From NCBI RefSeq assembly GCF_036711975.1, contig NC_091971.1, forward strand, positions 33,110,081 to 33,174,080: a DNA stretch of 64,000 nt, read 5' to 3'. The DNA is from Onthophagus taurus (taxonomy: Eukaryota; Arthropoda; Insecta; Coleoptera; Scarabaeidae). Positions within the stretch are counted from its first letter, which is position 1. Every line of letters starts with the position of its first letter. The notes under the pieces are model-generated. The model was not told the DNA's origin and made no database searches. It was given only the letters and a program-made list of their open reading frames with translations. Made by a program: the position numbers and the translations under genes. Positions 16,808-26,682 of the stretch are shown one piece after another.

Positions 16808-19760
16808 AAGCTTAGATAGGAAGATTAAGGTTGCCCAGTTAAATTTTAATAGGGTATATGCGGCGCATGAGATGATGGAGAGGAGGGTTAAGGAGGATGG
16901 GATCCAGGTGATAATCGGCTGTGAGCAGAATAAGCGGTGCAGGACAATACAATACTGTGATAAGAACTGTGATACTTTTATTAATTTATATGGTGAATGT
17001 CTTGTGATGGATTGGCGTGCCGGGAATGGTTTTGTTTGTGTGGTGTTGCCGGATTTTATGATTGTGTCATGTTATTTCTCGCCAAATGGTAGTCGCTCAG
17101 ACTTTGAAAGGCTACTCTATGACATTGATTTGGTAACTAGGCGTATACAAAAGCCCAAAATCATTGGGGGTGATCTTAATGCCAAATCCGTTGTAATTGG
17201 CTCCTCGAACGTAAACGAAAGAGGTAGAATTCTCGAAGAGTGGCTGTCCTCTACTGGAGATATGGTTGTAATAAATGAGGGAAATATCCCGACGTTCATG
17301 GCTGCAAGAGGTGCCTCAGTAATTGATTTTACTGCAGTGTCCATCGTATTGCGGAACAAAGTGCAAGGCTGGAGGGTGGAGGAGGATGATGAAAATCTAA
17401 GTGATCATCGTACAATTAGGTTCGAAATTATAAGTGCTACCCATACAGAAGAGACTGCGGAGAAGCAGGGATGGCATGCGAACGAAATTTCGATGAAGAG
17501 ATATGCCGAATTGTGTGTGGATCTATTCAAGGAAGAAGAAACAGTATCACCCGAGAGTATGCTACAAAAGATTATAGAAAAATGTAATGTCGCATTGGTT
17601 AAAAAGAAATTAAATAGGAACTGGAAGCCAATGTACTGGTGGAACGAGGAAATTGCAAGTAGACGGAGGGAGTGTGTAAGATCAAGGAGGATGTTTACAA
17701 GATCAAGAAGAAGATGCGATGAAACTGAGACAAGTACATGTTGGGATACGTATAGGGAGGCTAAGAAGAGATTGAAGTTGGAAATAGAGAAGAGTAAAGA
17801 AAAAAAATGGAAGGAATTGCTATTGGAACTGAATGACAATGTATGGGGCAAAGCCTATGGTATAATCACAAGGAAATTCAATCTGAGAAAGGAAAGACAG
17901 CTTGGCGAAAGAGAGGTCAAGGAACAAATTAGGAAATTATTCCCAAAACACGAGCTCGTGGAATGGGATGACAACGGTGGAGGGGAGATTGAGAATGCTC
18001 CGGAAGTTGAATTGGAAGAACTGATTGATGCGGTGGGCAAGATTAGGAAGCGGAAAGCTCCAGGGCCTGACGGGATTTCACCAGAGATACTTATAGCCAC
18101 AGTAACGGGTAATCAACAGGCTTTCTTGAAAATGTATAGGAATTGCCTTCAGAGTGGGATCTTTCCTGATGCGTGGAAGGTAGCAAGGCTGGTTCTGATT
18201 GAGAAGCCGAAGAAAAAGCCCGACGACACCTCAACGTTTAGGCCGATCTGCCTGGGTAACACCATGGGAAAACTCTTCGAAATGATAATCAGAAACAGAC
18301 TTCACGAAGAGATCGAAGAGAAGGGTCTTCTACATGACGATCAGTATGGTTTTCGGAAGGGCAGATCGACTATCCAAGCGATACAAAGGGTGCAAGGAAT
18401 TGTAGAAGAATTAAAAAAGAAAAGCTACACGCATAGGGAATGCTGCGTATTGGTTTTGCTAGACATTGAAAACGCCTTTAACTCGGCTCCTTGGCGAGAA
18501 ATGATAGATGCTTTGAAAAGAGGAGGGATTAGCGATTACCTTATAAGGATAATCCAGTCCTATTTTACCAACCGATATATTATAGCGCCAGGGGAGAAAT
18601 ATATCCAGATATCGAGCGGCGTTCCACAGGGTTCAATCCTGGGCCCTACGCTGTGGAATGTATACTACGACAGTGTTCTGCGAATTGAAGTAGAAGAGGG
18701 AGTAACCCTAGTGGCATATGCGGACGACCTCGCGGTGTTAGTGAAGGGGAAGGATAGAATACAGTTAGAAGACAAAACAGCATGGGCGGTAGGAAAGGTT
18801 ATCAGGAAGCTACAAGAGATGAAACTCAAGGTAGCAACAGTAAAGACGGAGATGGTCCTCCTGCAGGGGAGAAGAAGGGTTAGAGATATAGAGGTGGAGA
18901 TAGCGGGGACAGTGGTGAAGAGTGTGAGTAGGGTCAGGTATTTGGGAGTGTATCTGAATAAGGACCTATCTATGACCAGTCACGTGTTGGAGGTTTCAAG
19001 AAAGGCGACGATAATGACAAATGTGCTCCTGAGACTAATGCCAAACGTAGGGGGGCCCAGAGCCAGTAAGCGAAAGTTGATTGCTGGAGCGGCGATTTCA
19101 GTCATTTTGTACGCAGCACCGACGTGGAAGAAAGCTCTTAGATACAAACATTATAGAAATGTTTTGCAGTCGGTGAACAGAAAATTGTGTATCGGAATAA
19201 CGTCGGCCTATAGAACAGTGTCAGCAGAGGGAGTGGGGGTCATAGCGGGGGTTCCACCGATAGACCTGCTGGTGGAAGAGAGAAGCTCCCTGTATGCACG
19301 GAACTGCGGAACTAAGACGGAGAGACGACATAAACTGATGGAGGATTGGAGCCTGAGGTGGGACAATAATCAGGGTTGGACCAAAGTAATGATCCCGGAT
19401 TTGAGGGCGTGGATGGATAGGGCGTGGGGAGAAGTCGATCACTTCACTACCCAGGCGCTGACGGGCCACGGAGTGTTCGGTGTCTACCTCAAAACAATCG
19501 GGAAAACGAAGACTGACGGATGCTGGTTCTGTGAGGAAGTGGATACGGTGGAGCACACGCTGTTTGGTTGCGGGAGGTTTGAGGCCGAGAGGGAGGACTG
19601 TGGAAGAAAATGCGGCGAGCGGCCGAGCGTGGACAATGTGGGAAGGCTCATGCTTGCAACCGAGAGAAACTGGAACGCAATTATTGAAATGTTCGGCAAA
19701 ATCATAAGATGCAAGATTGTGGTTGAGTATGAGAAGGAGTCGGAAGGATCAAAGGGCTAA
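16800..19760 (+). CDS. E3 ORF2, endonuclease / reverse transcriptase
   Basis: 986 residues and open throughout. QLNFNR at the N-terminus, GGDLNAK near residue 122 and SDH near 200 mark the APE-type nuclease. APGPDG near 419, LLDIENAFNSAPW, GVPQGSILGP and YADD near 639 mark the RT. A CWFCEEV...HTLFGC motif lies near 907. All visible catalytic residues are kept, so this is a candidate active copy. It is closest to E2. Start chosen at the ATG that overlaps the ORF1 stop. Confidence 0.93.
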   Translation: MYRSLDRKIKVAQLNFNRVYAAHEMMERRVKEDGIQVIIGCEQNKRCRTIQYCDKNCDTFINLYGECLVMDWRAGNGFVCVVLPDFMIVSCYFSPNGSRSDFERLLYDIDLVTRRIQKPKIIGGDLNAKSVVIGSSNVNERGRILEEWLSSTGDMVVINEGNIPTFMAARGASVIDFTAVSIVLRNKVQGWRVEEDDENLSDHRTIRFEIISATHTEETAEKQGWHANEISMKRYAELCVDLFKEEETVSPESMLQKIIEKCNVALVKKKLNRNWKPMYWWNEEIASRRRECVRSRRMFTRSRRRCDETETSTCWDTYREAKKRLKLEIEKSKEKKWKELLLELNDNVWGKAYGIITRKFNLRKERQLGEREVKEQIRKLFPKHELVEWDDNGGGEIENAPEVELEELIDAVGKIRKRKAPGPDGISPEILIATVTGNQQAFLKMYRNCLQSGIFPDAWKVARLVLIEKPKKKPDDTSTFRPICLGNTMGKLFEMIIRNRLHEEIEEKGLLHDDQYGFRKGRSTIQAIQRVQGIVEELKKKSYTHRECCVLVLLDIENAFNSAPWREMIDALKRGGISDYLIRIIQSYFTNRYIIAPGEKYIQISSGVPQGSILGPTLWNVYYDSVLRIEVEEGVTLVAYADDLAVLVKGKDRIQLEDKTAWAVGKVIRKLQEMKLKVATVKTEMVLLQGRRRVRDIEVEIAGTVVKSVSRVRYLGVYLNKDLSMTSHVLEVSRKATIMTNVLLRLMPNVGGPRASKRKLIAGAAISVILYAAPTWKKALRYKHYRNVLQSVNRKLCIGITSAYRTVSAEGVGVIAGVPPIDLLVEERSSLYARNCGTKTERRHKLMEDWSLRWDNNQGWTKVMIPDLRAWMDRAWGEVDHFTTQALTGHGVFGVYLKTIGKTKTDGCWFCEEVDTVEHTLFGCGRFEAEREDCGRKCGERPSVDNVGRLMLATERNWNAIIEMFGKIIRCKIVVEYEKESEGSKG

Positions 19761-20179
19761 ACAGAAGAGATATAAATGGAGGAAGCGGACATAAGAGGGG
19801 GAATGGTTTTTCCCCCTCTTTCCAGGTATGAACGGTAAGTTGTATTGATGCAAAAAGATTAATAGATAACTTTTGTCCACATGAAATACTGCGAATGTGA
19901 GACGATTGGAGAAGAAGGCAGTTAACAGGCATGAAATGTTTGGCAAAATCATAAGATGCAAGATTGTGGTTGAGTATGAGAAGGAGTCGGAGGGATCAAA
20001 GGGCTAAACAGAAGAGATACAAGTGGAGGAAGCGGACATAAGAGGGGGAATGGCTTTTTCCCCCTCTTTCCAGGTATGAACGGTAAGTTGTATTGATGCA
20101 AAAAGATTAATAGATATGTTTGTCCACATGAAATACTGCGAATGCGAGACGATTGGAGAAGAAGGCAGTTAGCAAACAT
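19686..20179 (+). repeat. Tandem duplication of the E3 ORF2 end and proximal 3' UTR
   Basis: Two copies with a period of 247 bp: GAAATGTTYGGCAAAATCAT starts at 19,686 and again at 19,933. The unit includes the last about 75 bp of ORF2, the stop, a GAGGGGG/CCCCCTC hairpin, CCAGGTATGAACGG and the following AT-rich stretch. The second copy cannot be translated as part of ORF2. Confidence 0.85.
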
Positions 20180-20252
20180 CTCCGAAGAAATACCTTCTGG
20201 GTGGTTCCAGAGAAGACGAGGACAGGGGTTAAAAAAAAAAAAAAAAAAAAAA
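19761..20252 (+). promoter_or_regulatory. E3 3' UTR with shortened tail and poly(A)
   Basis: After the duplicated modules comes GGTTCCAGAGAAGACGAGG followed by ACAGGGGTT and 22 A residues (20,231-20,252). Homologous tails in E2, E5 and E9 continue for about 130 nt through two stems. E3 was therefore polyadenylated early or primed internally, yet it still carries a normal A|GGGTT telomeric junction. Confidence 0.75.
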
Positions 20253-20282
20253 GGGTTGGGTTGGGTTGGGTTGGGTTGGGTT
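20253..20282 (+). repeat. TTGGG tract between E3 and E4
   Basis: Six perfect units beginning GGGTT after poly(A) and ending GGGTT at the truncated E4. Confidence 0.97.
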
Positions 20283-20284
20283 AC

Positions 20285-20419
20285 GATGAAGACAAGAAAG
20301 GGGAAAAGGAGGAAGATCTACAATTTAAGAAGGTTGTAGGGAAGAGGACAGGGAACAAAGAGAGCAGAAAGGACACTCAAGGTATCTCAAAGCTCTCCCC
20401 GACTAGACAGACAAAATGA
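20285..20419 (+). pseudogene. E4 ORF1 C-terminal remnant
   Basis: 44 residues (DEDKKGEKEEDLQFKK...SPTRQTK) identical or nearly so to the last residues of E8 ORF1. No knuckles remain. Its TGA overlaps the ORF2 ATG (ATGA). Confidence 0.85.
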
Positions 20420-23400
20420 AACCATTAAAGATCATGCAGCTCAACAATAGCAATAGGAGATGGGACACCCACGATCTCCTGGAAGCAGAAGCTCAGCATA
20501 GAGGGACCGATATATTGATTGGACAAGAGCCGAATGTAAGGAAAGCGCAGAAACTCAAAACGGACAAAAGAGGAGACGCATTTATTCAAATATGTACGAC
20601 TTCAATAACACCAAAGAACTGGGAAGTTGGGGATGGCTTTCTTGGGGTATACCTGGAAAACCTCACTTTGTGGTCAGTCTATTTCTCTCCAAACAGATTG
20701 GATACAGATTTCGAAGAGCTGCTTGACGATTTGGAAACAAAAGTAAGGGCAAGTTATAAACCAGCTGTGATATGTGGAGATTTTAACGCGAGGACGAGAA
20801 TGGCGGGAGACGTTAGACATAACCGAAGAGGTCAATTGTTGGAGGAATGGATGGCAAAAAATAGACTGATACTGGTAAATGCGTATGGAATAACAACGTA
20901 TAGGGGACCCAGAGGATCCTCAGTAATAGACTTGACACTGATATCAGAATATATGGCGAATTCAGTCGTGAACTGGGAAGTGAGGGAAGACGCTGAAATG
21001 CTAAGTGACCATGTCCTTGTATCCTTGTCAATTGCAACAACCATTCAGGCTACTGAAAGGATAAAGAAAACTGTAGGTTGGAAGGTTACAGATGAGAAGT
21101 TAAGTCTACTACGAGAAAATTTCAAGAATAACCCCCGAAAAGATTTAACCCCGGAATCTCTCATAGAAAGAATCACCAACGCATGCAACAAAACGTTCAA
21201 AAGTAGATCAGCTGGCAATAAGGGTAGGCAACCGAAATATTGGTGGACACAGGAGATAGCGGAAGCAAGGAGAAAATGTATCAAAAAGCGAAGAGAGATG
21301 CAAAGAGGAAACAGAGGGGGAACAGACAGAAACAGCAATAGCGAGAAAAGGCAACAATATAGAAAAGCAAAGAAAGATCTCTCAATGATGATTAAAAAGT
21401 CGAAAGAGCAGAAGTGGAAGGACCTATGTAGTGAACTAGAACAAGATGTCTGGGGCACTGCATACCAGATTTTAACAAAGAGGCTGGGCACAAGGGGCAT
21501 CGGACAACTAGGTGAGGACACAATCAACAACCAGTATAGCAAACTCTTCCCCATAGTAACAGAAGAAATAGATAGAGTAGAATTACCATTAACGATACAA
21601 AAAAAGGATGAACCATTCAGCAAAGAAGAGTTAAAGTTGACTCTTGGACAGTTAAAACCAAAGAAGGCTCCAGGAAATGATAAGATAACCAACGAAGTCC
21701 TTAAAGCGTGTGTCGAAGCGGACCCAGATGTCTTTCTACAGGTCTTCAACGGCTGTTTGGAGACTGGATGTTTCCCGGATGTTTGGAAGGAAGCTAAGCT
21801 ACTGCTAATAGAAAAACCTTTAAAACCTGGTCAAACACAATCCTATCGACCCTTATGTCTTTTAAGCGTTGTGGGAAAGCTGCTCGAAAGACTGATCAAT
21901 AAGAGATTGATGGATCAGTTGGAAACCACTGGAGCAGTAAGCGACTGTCAGTTCGCATACAGAAAAGGAAGGGGAACGGTAGACGCGATAATGTCAGTAA
22001 TAGATAGAATATCACTTACCAATAGGGGTTTTAGCGTGATGATATTAATAGATGTCAAAAACGCATTCAATTCGGTCCCATGGAGAGAGGTGAGGAAAGC
22101 GTTGAGAGAAGCAAAAGTAACGACACCAATAAGAAGTTTGTTAAACACATACCTATCACAGAGGAAAATCCTGCTACAAAATGAAAAATGGCGACAAATG
22201 AGTTGCGGAGTACCACAAGGCTCAGTGATTGGAGGCACACTATGGAACCTATATTACAATAGAGTCCTTATCCTTGAACAGGAAGAGGGAGTTAGTGTGG
22301 TGGGATATGCCGATGACCTCGCTTTGGTGGTAGAAGGTAGAACACCTGAGATAGTAACCGAAAAGGCTGAGTACTCGATAAAAAGAGTTGCGGAATGCCT
22401 AGTAAGTATGGGTCTCCAAATGGAAGAATCGAAGACAGAGATCGTAATTCTGGAAGGTCGGAGGAAGTTTGATAAAATCACCATCAAGATAGGTGACACA
22501 ACGGTATCGAGTGAAAGGTCTATAAAATACCTTGGTGTGATCTTAGACAAGGGTTTACGAATGACGACACATATAAGAACCATATGTGAAAAGGCAGCTC
22601 ACATGCAAAATGTCTTGGCGAGACTAATGCCAAGGATAGGGGGCCCGTCGCAAAGGAAAAGAAGGTTGCTAGCATCGACGATATGCTCTGTAATACTTTA
22701 TGCAGCCCCTGCGTGGGAGGGAGTAATAAAACATAAAAAGTACAAGAACATCATTCGAAGTATTGAACGTAAATGTACCATAGCGATTACGGCGGCGTAC
22801 CGAACCGTAGCAACTGATGCGGCGGGAGCCCTGGCGGGATGCCCACCCCTGGACCTCCTCATATCAGAAAGAGCGAAGAACTGGAAGAACAAGGGCAGCA
22901 CAAAGAAAGAAGTACACATTGAAATGTTGGAGAAGTGGCAGTCCAGGTGGAGGAATTACACAGGCTGGAGCAGCGTGTTCATCAGCGATGTTGTAGCGTG
23001 GCAAGAAAAGGGCCCGCCTACAGACTATTACGTAACGCAGGCAATTACCGGACACGGCAGTTTTGGAAGCTATCTGAGAAAAATAAAAAAACTAGAATCG
23101 GATATGTGTTGGTTTGGGTGCGCCGTACCTGACACCCCTGAACATACGATTTTTGGCTGCTCAAGGTTTGACAGAGAAAGAAAGATGGTGGAACTGCAGA
23201 TAAACCGAAAAATAACGAAAAACACCGTAGCGGAAATCCTAGTAGAAGGGGAAAAAAGGGCTGAGTTGTTGGTAAGCTTTCTGAGGCAAACCATGAAAAC
23301 GAAGGATGCAGAAGAACAAGAAATGAAGAGAAAGAAGAGAGAGGAAGAAGAAAATGGAAGCAACAGAGACTGCAGCGAGGAGGAACGAGAGGGGGCGACC

Positions 23401-23472
23401 CCTCTCATCAGCCGGGTACGTAATCCACAATATACATTTCAAAAAGTTAATGTTTTTCTTTTTCCTCAATAA
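20416..23472 (+). CDS. E4 ORF2, endonuclease / reverse transcriptase
   Basis: 1,018 residues. GDFNAR and SDH in the nuclease, APGND, IDVKNAFNSVPW, GVPQGSVIGG and YADD in the RT, and C-terminal CWFGCAV...HTIFGC. Same lineage as E6, E8 and E9, where the first cysteine pair is spaced CxxxC instead of CxxC. Two differences from E8 stand out. The N-terminal Q-x-N...R motif reads QLNNSNRR against QFNCNRR (one extra codon). At the C-terminus a one-base difference in a G-run changes the last residues from GDPSHQPGT to a longer tail. The extra residue lies at a motif that normally contributes to the nuclease active site. Confidence 0.9.
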   Translation: MKPLKIMQLNNSNRRWDTHDLLEAEAQHRGTDILIGQEPNVRKAQKLKTDKRGDAFIQICTTSITPKNWEVGDGFLGVYLENLTLWSVYFSPNRLDTDFEELLDDLETKVRASYKPAVICGDFNARTRMAGDVRHNRRGQLLEEWMAKNRLILVNAYGITTYRGPRGSSVIDLTLISEYMANSVVNWEVREDAEMLSDHVLVSLSIATTIQATERIKKTVGWKVTDEKLSLLRENFKNNPRKDLTPESLIERITNACNKTFKSRSAGNKGRQPKYWWTQEIAEARRKCIKKRREMQRGNRGGTDRNSNSEKRQQYRKAKKDLSMMIKKSKEQKWKDLCSELEQDVWGTAYQILTKRLGTRGIGQLGEDTINNQYSKLFPIVTEEIDRVELPLTIQKKDEPFSKEELKLTLGQLKPKKAPGNDKITNEVLKACVEADPDVFLQVFNGCLETGCFPDVWKEAKLLLIEKPLKPGQTQSYRPLCLLSVVGKLLERLINKRLMDQLETTGAVSDCQFAYRKGRGTVDAIMSVIDRISLTNRGFSVMILIDVKNAFNSVPWREVRKALREAKVTTPIRSLLNTYLSQRKILLQNEKWRQMSCGVPQGSVIGGTLWNLYYNRVLILEQEEGVSVVGYADDLALVVEGRTPEIVTEKAEYSIKRVAECLVSMGLQMEESKTEIVILEGRRKFDKITIKIGDTTVSSERSIKYLGVILDKGLRMTTHIRTICEKAAHMQNVLARLMPRIGGPSQRKRRLLASTICSVILYAAPAWEGVIKHKKYKNIIRSIERKCTIAITAAYRTVATDAAGALAGCPPLDLLISERAKNWKNKGSTKKEVHIEMLEKWQSRWRNYTGWSSVFISDVVAWQEKGPPTDYYVTQAITGHGSFGSYLRKIKKLESDMCWFGCAVPDTPEHTIFGCSRFDRERKMVELQINRKITKNTVAEILVEGEKRAELLVSFLRQTMKTKDAEEQEMKRKKREEEENGSNRDCSEEEREGATPLISRVRNPQYTFQKVNVFLFPQ

Positions 23473-23785
23473 TGATAACGAGAGCGGATGCCTGGAAATG
23501 GAGAAGAAGCGGTGCAGCGAGAGGGGACCTGACTGAAGAAGAAGGAGAACGATGGATAAGAAGAGGAACGAGAGAGGGGGCCGACCCCTCTCATCAGCCG
23601 GGTACGTAATCCACAATATACATTTCAAAAAGTTAATGGTTTTTTTTTTTCCTCAATAACGATAACGAGAGCGGATGCCTGGAAATGGAGAAAAGCGGTG
23701 CAGCGAGAGGGGACCAGACTGAAGAAGAAGGAGAACGATGGATAAGAAGAGGAACGAGAGAGGGGCTTGCCCCTCTCAACCGGGA
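23381..23785 (+). repeat. Tandem 3' UTR modules of E4 (period 183-186 bp)
   Basis: Units start with AGGAACGAGAG at 23,381, 23,564 and 23,750 (the third partial). Each has GAGAGGGG-loop-CCCCTCTC and CCGGGTACGTAATCC then CATTTCAAAAAG. The first unit overlaps the end of ORF2. E8 has one unit fewer. Confidence 0.9.
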
Positions 23786-24093
23786 GGAGTGGAAATGGTA
23801 TGGAAGAGAGAGGAGAGTGAGACGACCAAACGGAGTGTTTTCAACAAATGAGGTTCAAGTTTTTCACGAAGAAAGATGTATGAAGAGAAGTTGTGTTATT
23901 TTTTATTGTTTTGCTCTGATGTAATGCCAAGTGGCGGTTCCGGAGTAGGAAGAGGGGGGGGTTTTTAGTGGGTAGTCTTGGGGCTAGAGATAGTCCCACA
24001 CTCCCGGCCGAAGTACTGAAGTTCCATCATTCTAAACATCTGAGGCGCCAACAGTAGGCCGGGGTGCGCAACGCATTTTCCCCTCCTCTGCGC

Positions 24094-24130
<37 letters not shown>
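23473..24130 (+). promoter_or_regulatory. E4 3' UTR with type B tail and poly(A)
   Basis: The tail (about 23,930-24,094) reads GCGGTTCCGGAG, TTTTTAGTGGGTAG pairing with TAGTCCCACACT, CCCGGCC pairing with GGCCGGGG, and GCGCCAACAG. It ends ATTTTCCCCTCC-TCTGCGCC and poly(A) 24,095-24,130. It matches the E7 tail, although the E4 and E7 ORF2 proteins belong to different lineages. Confidence 0.75.
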
Positions 24131-24133
<3 letters not shown>

Positions 24134-24145
24134 TTGGGTTGGGTT
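24131..24145 (+). repeat. Three-unit TTGGG tract after E4
   Basis: GGGTTGGGTTGGGTT, then non-telomeric DNA. The right edge again falls after TT, the phase of every other 5' junction. Confidence 0.93.
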
Positions 24146-24430
24146 AGTTCGGGATTGAGCGTGAACGCGTGAACACGTCGGTGCAACGAGCTCCGTTAAA
24201 ACCGGACATAGATGGTTGAAAAGCAACGGTACAATCTGGGCAAAGGGTTCAGACGTTTTTGTGAGGGTTCAACCATCCGTGGCGAGTGGTTTTTTGTTTT
24301 GTTTAGTGAATTTTAGTGAACAAATAAGCGACAAAAACGTTTTCGCGGCGTGACAGTTCGTGCTTTCCGGAAGCGTCACAGGACCCAATACGGGCTGGTG
24401 AAAGGACACAACACCCTCGAGGTGCAAAGG
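24146..24430 (+). other. Unknown GC-balanced leader segment, possible 5' end of E5
   Basis: Starts exactly at a TT| telomeric boundary. It contains a perfect 10-bp inverted repeat GATGGTTGAA (24,211) / TTCAACCATC (24,268) and ends in a donor-like AAAGGTAGGACT near 24,428. No match to the 5' UTRs of the other elements is visible, and there is no ORF of note. It may be the 5' UTR of a divergent element or an exon of a captured transcript. Confidence 0.35.
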
Positions 24431-25417
24431 TAGGACTCTTGAAAATATTAAGAGGATAACCTATTAGCAAAAACAACGAATACCATTTTATTCAGCCATC
24501 GTTTAAAATTTTTGTATGTTTGTTACATCAAAATTTCTATTTTTTTATATAGTTTTTAGTGATGCATTTAGTTTTTTCAAAAAATGTCGCGTAACGTTTC
24601 TAAAATCACGTTATAAAAAATTTTTAAAAACGGAATGCATCACGAGGTAGTGGAATGTAAAGTAAATCATATTTAAAGAGTTCAATTTTTTTATTAAATG
24701 CGGCAAATTTAAATAAAATGGGTTTAAAACGTGTAGTCCGTTTTGATTGCTTGTGGAGTATAAATACGGCAACATCGCAAATATTGCTCTGTCCGAAACA
24801 TTGCCCGAGACATAGTGGAGCTCGGTATTCTCAGTAACCGAGACGTCGGCGTAGTGTCTCCCAAGAAAAACAAACCTGAAGCGATTAATATTTTCGGATA
24901 GATCAAAAAATTTGTATATCATTAATTTAAATTTAAACATTTAATTTACGTAGAATGCAAAACAATGTCTAAATGTGGCAATACATTTTTAATAATGAGA
25001 ATATTTGCACAATTATCTGATCATCTACTATTAGATTAATTATTAAAATAAATACAAAATAAAAATATAAAGAAGCACCAAAGGTATATTTTAAAATAAA
25101 TAATACAATATAAATAATAAAAAAATATATTAACTCATAAAAAACTAAAAATTTTCTTAATAACAATTTTTAAATTTTTTCAAATATTTTCTGATATAAG
25201 GGTACTAAAATTTTACATCATCGTAAAGAGAAAAACAATCTCTATCAAATGAGCCTAACGAAAGGGTACACTGCCATTTAAAAAAATTCAAGTGTTATTC
25301 ATTGCTCATTTGTTTTCTGAAATATAAACAATTGAATGCTGTCTTATTATGGCAAATAAAATATTAAACAACTTTTGTATAAAATGTTTTTTTATAAAGT
25401 CAACATTTACCGAGATA
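24431..25417. other. AT-rich stretch, nothing recognisable
   Basis: Strongly AT-rich with no supported ORF, repeat or RNA gene. Short minus-strand ORFs here are low-complexity and look fortuitous. Confidence 0.5.
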
Positions 25418-26548
25418 TACCGGGTGTCCCTCAAAAGTGGCTCCCCCCATATTTTTCTTTATTATTGGTGATATAAGAAAACCATTTGGAATGCATAGTT
25501 AGGGTGCTAAAACGGATTATTACGACATGAAATCATTCTTTTTGTACTTCCGGTTATACCGGATGTGAGTACTAATTTCGCTATTTTTTTAAATCTAATT
25601 TTTTTTTCTTCAGTTGGGTTGATAGTATAATTTCACATAACTTTTACTTGAAAAAATAGTAGCTAGGTTAATAGTATAAACTACGTTATGTCCCTCTTGA
25701 CTTGCTATTTCTCGAGCAGTGATCACTGCTATGCTTTAGTCAGTGGTTCTTTTTTAATAATGGTGTAAATTAACAGTTGTATTAAATTAGTTTTAAAAGA
25801 AAAACGCGATCAAACAATTAAGTTTAATTCAATTATTTTTGATTTTTTATTTTTTCTTTATTTTTTGTTCTTTTACACTAAATGTTCTGTAGCTGATAGA
25901 AACTTACAATGTCCATTATACATTATAATTTGGATTGTTTACTTTATTTTGGTTAAAACCTCTCCAATCACCTGACCTCACTCACACCTTTAGATTCTTT
26001 TTATGGGGCAAAATCAAAAATGAGCTGTATAATACACCAGTAAGGTCTCGTGAGGTATTAGAAAATAAATCGAGGTAGAAATTGTATTACCTAAATATCT
26101 CCGCAGGAATAACGTCGAGTCGTTAGATCGACAATACGCAAGATACAATTATGTCAAAATCGAGGCGGGAGCATTTTGAAACTTTAGAAAATTAGTTTTT
26201 TTGAACTTACAATTGAATTAAATTTAATTGTTGGATAGCGTTTTTCTTTTAAAACTAATTTAATACAACTGTTAATTTACACCATTATTAAAAAAAAACC
26301 ACTAACTAAAGCATAGCAGTGATCACTGCTCGAGGAATAGCAAATCAAGAGGGACATAACGTAGTTTGTACTATTAACCTAGCTACTATGCGTCAAAAGT
26401 TGCAATACATTTTCCGAAGGTACTAAAATGTTAAAAAATAACGAAAATAATTTTTTTTTTCAAAAATTATAAGCGATCGTGAAAATTTTTTCAAGTAAAA
26501 GTTATGTGAAATTATACTGTCTACCCACTTTTGAAGGACACCCGGTAT
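25418..26548. mobile_element. Fold-back TIR element with mariner-like transposase relic
   Basis: Ends TACCGGGTGTCCCTCAAAAG and its complement (26,525-26,548). Long inverted arms (about 25,618-25,850 against 26,205-26,515) share CTACGTTATGTCCCTCTTGA and the 16-bp palindrome AGCAGTGATCACTGCT (25,715 and 26,315). The centre (about 25,960-26,070) retains a decayed SPDL...PLDFFLWG-like stretch, the third catalytic Asp region of mariner-type transposases. The right arm carries an extra stretch of roughly 100 bp (about 26,391-26,490). Non-autonomous today. Confidence 0.7.
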
Positions 26549-26682
26549 ACTATATTCCATAAATAATGGGCACCCTATATAAAAATATATGGTGTTTCTG
26601 TAAGTGGTGGCATAATTTCAACCACATATACTGCTAGGAGCAAAAATTATGACAGCTAGTCTAAACATTTTTAATCTTTAAA

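Larger units (their letters stand above)
14561..20252 (+). mobile_element. E3: near full-length SART-type telomeric retrotransposon
   Basis: 5' end CCCCTCAGGGG after GGGTT, E1-like 5' UTR, both ORFs open, duplicated 3' UTR segment, and 22-nt poly(A) followed by GGGTT. The terminal tail is cut short at GAGGACAGGGGTT, so about 130 nt present in E2, E5 and E9 are missing. Confidence 0.92.
20283..24130 (+). mobile_element. E4: 5'-truncated SART-type retrotransposon, near twin of E8
   Basis: Begins within ORF1 (46th codon from its end), directly after GGGTT, as expected of incomplete reverse transcription. It has ORF2, a tandemly duplicated 3' UTR, a type B tail and a 36-nt poly(A) followed by GGGTT. 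By eye it differs from E8 at only about seven positions over 3 kb of ORF2. Confidence 0.93.

Noticed and set aside
23381-23785. CRISPR-like array or satellite at the E4 3' UTR repeats
   Set aside because: Adjacent repeats of 183-186 bp without spacers, matching internal duplication of a retrotransposon UTR in a eukaryote.
23685-23924. 79-codon ORF in the E4 3' UTR
   Set aside because: It lies across tandem UTR modules and is not kept in E8 or other copies.
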